DNA of 64,000 bases from Oscheius tipulae. Taxonomy: Eukaryota; Nematoda; Chromadorea; Rhabditida; Rhabditidae. The notes beneath the pieces were generated by a model. It ran no database searches. It was not told the origin of the DNA and saw only the letters and a list, made by a program, of their open reading frames with translations. The translations under genes and the position numbers were made by a program. Below are positions 25,001 to 37,000 of this stretch, piece by piece. The stretch covers positions 6,076,001 through 6,140,000 of the forward strand of contig JASJZH010000006.1 in the NCBI GenBank assembly GCA_037178975.1. The letters are read 5' to 3'. The number at the start of each line of letters is the position of its first letter. Within the stretch, counting starts at the first letter, position 1.

Positions 25001-28000
25001 AATTCTTGGTAAACTATTAAGTATACACTACTATACCTTTAGAGGAACTCCATCCTTCGTCCATTCACATTCCGGCTTCGGGGAGCCGAAAATGTTGATC
25101 GAAAGAGTAGCTCGTTCACCTGCCTTCACTTCGACGATGGAATTTTCAGGTTTCAAGAAGCATTTTTCTAAAAGTATCCTGTTAAAATCTTTGAAAGCCA
25201 TATACCTTTGACAACTAGAGCTATGGTAACGGATGTTTCACCAGCAGAGTTTTTAGCAGAACAAGTGAAGTTACCTAAATATAACTTTAGAGAGTTTGTC
25301 ACGCACACTCACCGGCAGCGTTAACAGTCACTTTAGGAATGCTGAGCTTAAGCTCGCCGGCCGTTTTTGAAGCCTTGTATGACGGATCAACAGAACAGCC
25401 ATCCTTGGTCCAAGTTACTTCGACATCATCGTCGGTGGTGGTCACAACGAGTTCAGCCTAAATCAAAAAATTATATGTTTTTCGTTGCACCTACCATCTT
25501 TCCAGCATCAACAGTCACATTGGATACAGTAGCCTTCAACTCAGCCTTCTTCTGCGCTTCCGGTTTCTCGTCTGCCTTGGCTTTCTTTCCTCCATCTTCA
25601 GTAGGAACATTAGAAACATCCTTTGCAGCAACCTTCTTTTTGATAAGTTTTTTGACGGTCTTCTTTTCGGCTTCTCCCTTCTTAGCCTCATCTCCGACTT
25701 TCTTTTCTTCCTCCTTAGTCTCTACTTTAAGCTCATCTTGTCTGGAGTCACGTCTAGAAGCAGTCTCGCTGGCTGATTCATCTTTTTGAACGTCAACGCT
25801 TCCTTCACGGCTTCTACCGGGTGACTTGGCTTCAGCAGCTGCTCTCTTTTTTAGTCTTTCCTTGGTATCAAGGATGTCGTCGACAGCGCTTGGCTGTTTC
25901 TTGTCGCTTTTCTTCTTTTTGATTTCGGTTTCTTCCATCTGCTTCTCCCCTTCCTTCTTGGCGACAGCTTCAGCTTGTGCAGTATCTTCGACTTCAGCAG
26001 TAGTAGATTTAACTGCTTTCAAGGCGCTGTTCTGAAGAGCTTCTTCCTCTTCAGCAACTCCGGCCTTCTCCTTAGTGATGATCTTCTTTTCCGTTTCTTC
26101 AGCTTTTCCTTCTTCATCGGTAACGATTGTTTCTTCTGTAGAAGTAGGTACACCGACGCGACAAGCCTTCGATTCTTTGCTAGGATCGGACATAGCGTAG
26201 AGACCTTTAGCTGTGACTCGGAAGAAGTATGTACCAGATTCAATAATGGATCTGTCCACGAAGCTGACCTTGTCTGTGATTGTAAGTTCGAGCCAGTCGT
26301 TACTTCCTTCAACACGACGTTCAATGACGTATTCGCTTGTCTCTGGAGTTCTGTTCCAGCTCATACTGACCTTGCCATCTTCGACTTCAACCTCTGGAGA
26401 GCAGGGCTGCTCGAGTTTAGCCAGTGTGTGAGGGAAGGTCTGCGAAGTGTCGTCTTCTTCCTCTTCAGCAGGTGTGATCACATCGATAGTCTCACTGGGT
26501 TCACTTTCACCGACTTCATTGATAGCCAGGACACGGAAACCATAGACGTAGTTGGAGAAAAGCTCATCAGATTCGTAAGTGTTGACAGTAGCCTTGACGC
26601 TTCCAACAGGTCTCCACCTGTTGTTGTCAACCGCCTTCCTTTCGATGACGTAACCAGTGATTGGAGCACCATTGTCGTTTTCAGGCTCACTCCAGCTGAT
26701 GATTGTACTGTTTGGAGTGGTGTCAGTGGATCGGATATCTTGAGGCTCGGATGGCACATCGATGACGTTGATGTTGATGTCCTTTTCAATCTTGCCGTGA
26801 TTGTTCTCACCCATGATGCTGATCGTTCCAGAATCTTGTCTTGACAGGTTCTTCATTCTGACACTGACACTATCGTCGTAATAGTCCAGATCAGCTCGTC
26901 CCTTGATGGAGACTCCATTGTGAGCAATGTGCATTTTAGGAGTAGGATGCCCATTGAATTCGATGTGGAAGTCGAGTTCTTTTCCAGCATGAAGTACGAG
27001 ATCACCTTCAATTTTCTCAGGAATGACGATTGATGGAGCAACACTGAGAGTAAGAACAGCCGGAGCCGAAACTTCTCCTTCGCTTGTTCCACAAGTGTAT
27101 TGGCCAATATCGTTCTTGTCAACCTTCTTGATCTCCAAAGTGGCAGTCTTGTCTTCAACAGACATGATGACTTTCTCCATCTGAGGCCATAACTCTTGTC
27201 CGTTTCTGTACCACTTAGCACGACGAATCGGCTTTGTGAACTGGCAGGTAAGAACAGCTGGCTTGCCGAAAGCGTCGATCACGACATCTTGAGGACCGAC
27301 AACAACATGCGCCCCCTCTTCTAAACTCAAAGTTATGCAAGAAAAAAAAAGAAATGATACCTTTGATGAGGACATCTCCTTCGGTCCTGCTTCTGCTATC
27401 AGTGGTTTCACATCGGTATGTTCCGCTGTCAGCATCTGTAGCATCCTTGACACGAATACCACGTTCGCATCCAAGAGCGAAGAATTGGACTCTTTCGCTT
27501 GGAGTCAACCTCTTTCCATCCTTGTACCAAACAACGGCAGCTTCCTCATCCGAAAGGACACAAACCAGTTCGAAGTCTCCACCTTCATGAATTTCTGTCA
27601 TTTCAGGGAATGATGTCTCGATGTGGGCACGGACATCTAAATTTCACATTACTATTGCTGCACAAACAACTACCTGAAAGGGTGATAGTCGCAGATGACT
27701 CCGTGGAACCATGAGAATTCTCAATTCTGCAGCTGTACTTTCCTTCGTGGCTGTTGTCAGTGGTGTGGACGGTGAGAACACTGCGAAAACCTTCACTGAT
27801 AATCTGAAACAACGCTAGTTGTAAGAATTGTAGAGAAAAAGATTAAAATAGCTTGTTTAATAGCACATATTCAACTTCAAGTCTTAGTGTACACAAGCTT
27901 GTATAAAGGCTTGCTTAACAGAAAAACTTACAATAAAGGATGAAGGTTTCTTAAATAGAATTTTGAATATTACGAAATAGAAGCCAATACAAACCTCAGT

Positions 28001-31000
28001 GTTCTCATCAGCAGGAATGATCTCCTTGCCATCCTTGTACCAGATGTATTCTGGAGTAGGCTCGCCGGATGCATGACATTCCAAACGGAGCTCGCGCTTC
28101 TTGGCCACGGTTGTACTCTTGATCGGCTTGATGACAATAGGAGGACCGTGTTCTAGAAAACTGCTTACAGGTAAGAGACAAGAATATACCTGAGATTTTT
28201 ACTGGCTGAGTCTCTTTGGAGAACTCTCCATTTCCAGCAGCGTTGCGGGCAGCGACGCGGAAAACATAGCTGACTCCTTCTCGGAGGTTTGTGATAGTGC
28301 AGCTTGTGCTGGCGGATTGAACTTCATTCCAGATGGATGAACCTTCAGACTTGTACTGGACAGTGTATTCTACAGACGGTTCTTCATTGGCAGCTTCCCA
28401 AGACAGAGTGACGTTATCGACTCTTGTGACAGTGATCTTGGGCGGAGACATCTTTGATTTCGGCTTGTCTGAAAAAGATTTTAGCTAGAAACAAAATAAA
28501 GATACCAATTGCTTTTGGTGTTTCGACCACATCAGACGATACATTGCTTGCTGATTTGAATCCAGCCTCATTTGTGGCTTCGACCTTGAAACAGTACTTC
28601 TGTCCTGGTTCGAGATCGACGACTGTGAAACGGTCGGCAAAGATTATCTCGCTGTTGACCTAAGATTTTAATGATTATGTAGTGTTATTCTTTTGGCAAA
28701 CCTTCTGCCAGTTGCCACCATCCATCTTCTTGAAGACGTCGTATCCGTAAATTGCGGATCCTCCATCTTCAACAGGCTTGATCCAGGAGAGATTACAATC
28801 GAATGGAGTGACGTTGCTAATTGTAGGCTTTTCGCTAACAGTCGGTGGGTTGTATGGTGTACCAGTGGTGACCTAAGAGAAAATATTTTATAGGTAACAG
28901 AATAAACTTACAGGCCTCGACTCTACAAACTCTCCAATACCGTACTTGTTCACAGCGGCAACGCGAATGATGTAAGGAGTATCGCTCTCCAGATCATCGA
29001 CAACTATGCTAGTCTTCGCGGCGGATACCTTAACAGTTTTGTTCACTCTCTCGATGAAAATGTTACCGTAGCGACTTTGTGGAATGCTCTTCTTCCATGC
29101 TCTTTCTTCTCGACTATGTAGGAAGTGACAGCCTGCCCTCCATCATCGTGAGGTGGCTTCCATTCGACTGTGAGAGTATCAGCAGCTACATCAGTGATTG
29201 AAACGTCAGCAAGAACCTCAGGAGTATCTAAAACAATGTGCCTACTTTTTCCTGAATGTGGGATACCTTTAACTTTAACCGTTGTCTTGTAAGTGGCTTC
29301 TCCAAACTCGTTGACAAGTTTGATAACGTAGTCACCAGAATCTTCCTTGGTCACCTGCCTCTTACAAAACTTGACTTCCTTTTCAAGAATATCAATTTGA
29401 GTCTTGGGATCAACATCCAGTTCTACTCCGGTTCTGTAGCAAACGACAGCAGGTTCGGGGAAGCATTCAAAGTCGAAGGATATCACGAGGTTCTCGTCAC
29501 GCTCAACTTCGTGCTTTTCTTTGGCCTCTTCTGTGATGATCGGCTTTCCTTGAATCTTCAGCTTAGTGTACGACTCGGCTCCGTCAGCTACAGCAGTGTA
29601 TCTTCCACTGTCAGCATATGAAGCCTTCTTGATTGTCAGCTTGCATGAAGCACCAACGGTGTCGATCGAGTAGTGAGAGGACATCGAAATCTCGGCCCCA
29701 TCCTTGAACCATCTAACAGCCTCTGGAGCATGATTGAGTACAATTTCCAATGTCACGTCTTCGTTCTCCTTTCCAGTGGACTTACGAGGTAGACGTTCAA
29801 CGATGTCCAGAGGAGTCTCATCAACTCGAAGAACAGACTTGGCAACATGTTCTCCAAGGCGACACTCAATTTCAGCGCCGGTGTCCTCGGGAATCACATT
29901 GTTAATGTAGAGATAGCGGAAGAAGGAGGTTTCCTCACGCTTGCATCTCTCGGACTTGGCAACAGGAACTCCCTTGAAAGTCCATTCAACCCAATCGTCT
30001 TCATTGACTAGTTCACATTCGACCTTGATAGTATCACCCCGCAGAGCATAAAGTTCAGGTTCAGGAGTAGCCATGAATCCTTCCTTTCTCTTGCGACGAC
30101 GAACAGACACGGATTCTTCGGCGCTAGAGACGACAGATGACTTTCTTGCCTTGACATCGTAAGCTTCGGCCATTTCCTTGTCTTCGACAGATTTCTTCTC
30201 CTTGATTGCTCCAGCCAAGTTTTCGTCCTTCTTGACGGCAGTTACGGTTTCTGTCGGTTTTTCCGTCCTCTTTTCACTGGTCTTCTCGGTTTCGGACTTT
30301 ACCTCAACGTTCACTTCTGTTTTTTCTGCAGGCTTCTTCTTAACCACTTTCTTCACAACCTTCTTTTTCTTTCCTTCTTCAGATGCGGCCTCCGAAACTT
30401 CAGACTCTTGCTTTACAAGTTTGATCTTTTCTTCTTGCTTTTCAGCAAATTGTTCGGCTTTCGCCTTTTCGGTCAGCTCCTTCTCTTGTTCGATACTCTT
30501 CTTTGCAGCTTTTTCAGCTTTCAACTTCTCAGCTTGTTCTTTTTCCGTCTTCTTATCTTCAAGCTTTTTCTTCTCGGCCTGATCTTTCGCTATCTTTTTC
30601 TTTTCTTCCTCAAGTTTGGTCGCCTTTTTCTTCTCCAGTTTTTCGGTCTTCTCCTTCTCGAGCTTGTCCTTCTCGGCCTGGTCCTTCTCAGACCTCAGCC
30701 TGTCAGCCTTCTCCTTTTCGAGTTTGTCCTTCTCAATCTTGTCTTTCTCGGCCTTCAGCTTGTCGGCCTTCTCTTTCTCGAGCTTGTCCTTTTCGGTCTT
30801 ATTCTTCTCAGCCTTCAGCTTGTCGGCCTTCTCCTTTTCGAGCTTGTCCTTTTCGGTCTTGTCCTTTTCCTTCTCCAGTTTTTCTGCCGCTTCAACCTTC
30901 TCTTTCTCTACCTTGACTGTTGCTTCCTTTTCAGCTTTACTCTTCAGGGTCTTTGTTTCCTTAGCTTCACCGGCCTTCTCCGCAGCAGCTTTTTCAGAAG

Positions 31001-34000
31001 TTTCCTTCTCCTCCTCTTTGGCCTTCTTCTCTTGGTCTTTCGTGGGAAGCGGTGGCAAGCCTTCTCCTTTCTCGCCCTTTGCTTTAGTCTTCAGCTCGGC
31101 GTGAGCCTCTTTTTTCTTTTCAGGTGTTTGAGATCTTCCACGGAATGTGAATTCTGTGCCTTCTGTAGGAGTGGTGGTTCTCGATCTCATCTTGCTGGCA
31201 CTGTCGACCTTCATCGTGATACTAGCAGACTGAGGTTTCTTGATGGGTGACGTGATTTCAGCACTTCCTTCTCTAGCAGTGATCTCGGTTGTAATGTTGG
31301 TCTCTGAGTGCATTATGCTAGGATCTCCATAGCGAGAGCTGATTTCGTCCGGAATGAAAAGTGGCTTAGGAATGTTCTTCTTTTTCTTGCTTGAAGGCGA
31401 GGCTTCTCTTCCAGTAGTAGAAGCTGGCGAAGCAGATCGTTCTTTTATAGATCGTTCTTTCATTGATTGATCTCTCTCTTCTTTTTGCGCCTTTCGTGCA
31501 CGATCGTTTTCGTCCTTGACCTTTTCAGCTTCAGCATTGGTAGGCTTCTGGCCCACCTTTTGCTTCTTCTCGCCGACTGTTTCCTTGGCTTCCTCCTCCT
31601 TCTCTTCCGTTTTGAGGTTTCCCGCAGCTTCGCGCTTGGTCTTTTCTTTCAGAGCTTGTTCTTTCTCAACCTTCAGCTTGTCTGTCTTCTTCTTCTCAGC
31701 TTTTTCTTTCTCAAGTTTCTCCTTTTCTGCTTTCTGCTTTTTGGCGTCCTCCTTGTTTTCATTCTGCTTGACAGCGTTTTGTGGCTCAAGCTCGATCTTG
31801 GTAGTCTCCTCCGGAAGTTTGGTGTCATCAGCCTTCTCTTCCTCCTTTTTGAGAACTTTCTTCATGGACTTCGGTTTCTTTCCTTCCTCACCTTCTACCT
31901 TCTCGAGAACCTTTTCTTCCTCTGTTTCCTTCTTCTTCAGAAGATCGGTAGCAGCATCTTCGGCTGACTCGCTTGTTCCAAGATCTTTCTTATCTGAACA
32001 AAATATTACTTCTCATTTTAGTTTTCTGCAGTTTCAGATAAAAGCTTTTCCTCCATTCAAACAACAAACAAGTTAGTATGACTTGGACGAAACGAGGACG
32101 TTCTCTCAAAAATAACAAGCGGACCTTTGGACGAACGGACATGGACATCGGAAAAGCACCAAGCTTCCCCGGCTTGGTTAATAGCTTGGCAAGCATATTC
32201 AGCCTCTTCGGCTCTTTGAATGTCTTTGACAATAAGAAGATGACGTTGTTTTGGCTCTTCGTGACAAATTTCAAACTGAAACTTCAGTTTTTAAGGATTA
32301 AGAAAAGGCAATACCCTATCGTCGTCCATTGAAATGAGTTTTCCGCCTTGATAGAATCGAACTTCGGGCTCTGGTGTTCCACGCGTAGAAACACTCATAA
32401 CCACGTTCTCTCCTTCAAGAACATCATGGTCCGACAATATCTTGTCGAATCGAGGAGGAATGAGTTGTGTGAGTCTCGGAGAATTGGGATATGTTCTCTC
32501 GACCACCTAAAAGTTTTTTTTTTTAGTAAAACGCCTATCCTACTCTGCGGATTCTTCTTCTTTTCTTTGTGTCCTTGTCACCCCTCTCCTCGTCAGAACT
32601 TCCAGCCTCGCCCTTTTTCTTCAATTTCTTCACACGACGTCGCTTTTTCAATCTCTCTTCTTCCGGAATATCTGAATTTCACCTTTAGTAGGTGATAGCG
32701 AGAAAGTTACCATTACATTCAACAAAGACCTCAAAATTGCAACTGTCTACTCCCCCAATGTTTTCAACAAGGAGGCTGTAGTCGTCATCGTCGGAAAATG
32801 TACAGTTCAAAACGGCAAGACAGAAATTTCCATCTACAAATTCACTAGTTTGTCATCGAAAACTAGTTTCATACCAGGCTTGCACTCAAATTCGTACTTT
32901 GAAGGTTCTTCATTGATGTTTATCTCTTTTCCATTTTTGAGCCAGACCATCTCGGGCATCGGGTAACCGCCAAACTTTCCGGTAAATCTGAAATTCCCTT
33001 AGTTATAAACGACCGGTTGATAGCTTACTTGGCAGTTTCTCCCTTCTGAACATGGGCGTTCTTCAAAGCTTTCGTGATCTCTGCTGGCTGGAACTCTTCT
33101 CCGAAGTAGTCTCTTTCCTCGAAGGGTTTTGCTTCTAAACATATTCCTGAATAGTTATGGATGAGTGTCATACTTTTGACATCCAACTGTAGCTGTATCT
33201 TGTCGGAACCAAAATCATTCACCGCCACCAGGTCAATCTTGCCCTCATCTTCTTTCCTGACCTCTTCAAAGGTCAGCACGGCTGTGTACCCACTGCCGTC
33301 CTCTTCCAACAGAATTTGAACTTCCTCAGTTGGCTCGATTGCTTCACCATTCATGTAAGCAAAGACCTGAAAATGTTTTATGCTACTTTTGTTACCAAAT
33401 CTTACTGTTGGCTTAGTAGGTGGAGCATTGAGATGAACAGCAATGGTCAGCGGACGTCCTTCTCTTGCCTTGAAAACCTTCTCACAGGACTCGAACACTG
33501 GTGGTCGGGCGGAGATGAGTTTTGCACCGGTTGTTTCTATATCATCGATGGAAACATCAGTGACAATGTCAACATTTTTCGATCTTCTCAAAACACGATT
33601 GCTGTTAACTTGTGCTGGCTTCTCGCCAGATTCCAGATAAGTTTCTCCAGTCTCTTGAGACTTTTCCAAGAGATCTTTAGCCGCCTCTTCTTTGACACCT
33701 TTCTGCTTTCTCCCTTTTTTGTCTTTGGGTTCACTGACATCGGATGTCGCCTTGGCTGCTTGACGTGCCTTGAGCAACTGTTCCGTCTCTTCAGAAAGGT
33801 ACTTCGGCTGGTTGGCTTTGGAGACATTCTTGGTGAGAGTGGAAAGAGAATCTGTTTCTTTCTGAGATTCTGTGGCAACGGCACTTTTAGATTGCGAATC
33901 CTCATCCTTTTGGAGATCGTGAGTTGTATCCATCTTATTTCCATCTTTCTTGGCATTCTTCTTCTCTTTAACTGTCTTCTTAGCTTTGGCGACATCAGCT

Positions 34001-37000
34001 GCAGCAGTCGAAGTAATATAATCTTGAGAGGCTTCTCTTGTCAGACTTGTGATGACAGACATTTCGGTCGGGGAAACAACAGCGCTGTGGACTTCATCTT
34101 CAAAGGAGACCTTTTTTCCTTCCTTCTGCAGTTTGGCGAGAGCTCTGTTCTTTTTTGTAGAACCTTCTTCCTTGAATGAACCTTCAGCGATATCACGGGA
34201 AAATGATGTTTTCAGAATCGATGTACCTTCCGTTGAATCACATTGGGTTAGAGTTCTGGAGTGTGACCTCTCGCTGTATGCTGATGCATTGTGTTCTCCG
34301 TCGTTGCGAGCCGACTCAGCATGAGCAAATGGACCATCTCTTTTCAGCTTGTCATTTCTCCCGGCGGAGCTCAATGTTGCGGCATCTTTTGCTTCCTGAC
34401 CAAACCCTCCTTCAGCGGATTCAGAGGCGTTACCTTTCACAAAACCGGCTCTTTTTCCATGTTCCGCAAACGATGATCTATCTTTGCTTGTGCTTCTCAC
34501 CATTGTAATGTGCTCAACAATTGCTTCTTTGCCAGTTTTTTTGAGCGAAGCATTCTTGTTCTTCTCCGCGTAGGAGCTGTCGGACTTTTCCTTCTCCATT
34601 TTATCTTTCAAGGAAGCTTCAGCATGTTCTTTTATATCACTTCGCTGGAAACCAGCCTTCTTCTGGGACTCCGAATAGCTGTCTTTTCCTGTTGCAGATT
34701 TTTCTTTGCTCAGACTCGTGGAGAATGCTGAGGCATATTCATCATCACGAGACAGTCCAAAATCTCTTCCTTGTTCAGAGTATTCAACAGATGTTCCCTT
34801 CAACTTTGATTTGTCTCTTCTACTGGCTTCAACTACTTTCTGGGATTCCTTGCTTTGCAGCTTCGCGGATTTTTGTTGTTCGGTGTAGCCGACTGATTCA
34901 GTTCTTTTCAGCTTCTCAGAAGATGAACGTTCAGCGTCTGCCCGATTTTCACTTCCAGAAATAAAGAAGTTCTTATTGTATTCAGAGAATCCGGAGAAGT
35001 CCCTCTGTTGTCCCTTCTGCCTAATGCTGGCTTCGGCTTCCGCGGAAGCATCACGAGAGTCCTTCAAACCAAAGCTTTCGTTCTTCTCTTTGTACTGGAA
35101 GGCTTCTTGTTGCTTCTCGGCATCTCCCATCAAATCAGCAGATACTTCTTCCTTTGCTGACTCCTTTTTTTTCTTGTCGACCGTGGACTTTTCCGCATAA
35201 GATGTTTCCTTTTTTTCAGCTGCACCCTTCTCCATCTTGGTGATCTCGGCTTCTTCTCGACTTTCTTTGAATCCAAACTTTGCTCTTTGGTTTCTTTCCT
35301 CAAAAGAATTTATCTCACTTGATTTACCCTTTTTCTTCAAAGGGTACACCGCTTCACTGGTTTTATCTTGGCTTTGTATCGAAAATCCTTTGTTTATTTC
35401 AGCGAACGAATCCTTTCCTTCGGCTTTTCCACGCTGCCCAAGAGTGTGTTCGGCGCTTTCCTTGGCAGATTTGCGCTTCAGCTTCTTGGACGTGGTCTTT
35501 TCATCAAACTGAGACTTTTCTAACTCAGAATACTTGTCTTGGACTGAATATTCGGCACGTTCTTCTCTATCGTGACCACTGCTCTCGATGTTTTTGTTCT
35601 TCTCGGTATAATCAGTCACTTCACGAATGCTCGATTTCCCCACCAAAGTTGTGTCAGCTTCATCACTGGCATCTTTCCGTTGTCTTCTCAAGTTTCTGGT
35701 CTGCTCAAAGTATTCATCTTTCTCAAGCTGTGAAGACTTTTCTCCAATGGTTATCCCACTTTCTTCACTTTCTTCTCGACCTTTCTTTTGCAAGTTTTTG
35801 TTTTTCTCAGCATACTGGCTGCTATCATGTTCAGACGACTTCTCTTTAATGGATAGCTCGACATCTTCGCTTTCTTCTCTTCCTTTCTTTTTCAAGTTCT
35901 TCGTTCTTTCCGCATATTCCGACGATTCTCTTTCGGCTTCTTTTTTATCCTCCAACATGCTCTCGGCTCCATATTGCTGGCCTTTTCTGTTCTTCCTCAG
36001 ATTTTTCGTCTGCTCAGAGTACTCATCTTTTTTTTTCTCTATATCTGCCTTCTCTTTCAGCAGGCCTTCAACATCAAGTGATTCTTGCTCTCCCTTGATC
36101 TTGAACTCCTTGCTCTTCTCTGTGTACTCGGTAGCATCTTGGTCTTGAAGAGTTTTGCTGGATAGATACAAGGCATCGGCAGATTCTACGTCTGAGTGGA
36201 ATTCGATACCCTCGTTCTGTTCGCTGTATGAATCAGCAGACGTCTGTTCTTGCGTTTCCAAAAAGGTTTTATAAGCCTTCTTGCTTTCTGCCTTCTTCTT
36301 CAAAGCTTTGTTCAACTTCTGCGATTCTTCTTGTTTTGCCAAAGGTTCCTGAGAAGATGATTGAAGAAGAGAGCCGACGGGCTCAGTTTGCAGGAAACTT
36401 GTAGTTGCGACCACTGAACCATCTTGTTTTATCCCATCAGCTGTAGCCGCTCGCTCGGCTGCTTCCCGCATACCTTTTTGGTCCTGAGATCCTTCGTCAA
36501 CACTTTCTGCAAACAATTCGTCCGCATCGCCCTGTTCCTTGATGTTCAAGTTCTTTGTCAGCCGTTTCTTTCCAGAAGGCGTTCGCGGTCCTCCTTGTTT
36601 TTCTTCCGTTGTTTTGGCTGCTTCCGCTTCCGCAATCTCGTGTGCGCGGTCAACGGCTACTTGTTGTGCTTCTGAAGAAAGTTTTGCTTCAAAAACATTT
36701 CTATGTTTTTTTCTGGAATTTTTCGCCAAAAGTGCTAATAGCTCATTTGGAACAAAAGTCATTCTTGAAACAGCACCTTCATCCCTCACGTGCTTACCGT
36801 TGTTAGAAGCATTTGCGGCCGATGTTTGCTCTGCTGTTGAAGAAACTGTAACATCAGGCTACGTTGGTGTAAACAGGAGAACCCCGGTAATTAAGGCCAG
36901 TACCGCGAGAACCGTTTCGGATACGACCCGATTAAATAAGAAGAGGACACACATAACATGCACATGCAACATTGAACAAATGGAGGAAAAACTTACCAAA

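Noticed and set aside
30178-31250. Plus-strand Phe/Ser/Leu-rich open frames
   Set aside because: Shadow of the minus-strand Lys/Glu-rich TTN-1 exon; no membrane-protein logic beyond the repeat composition.
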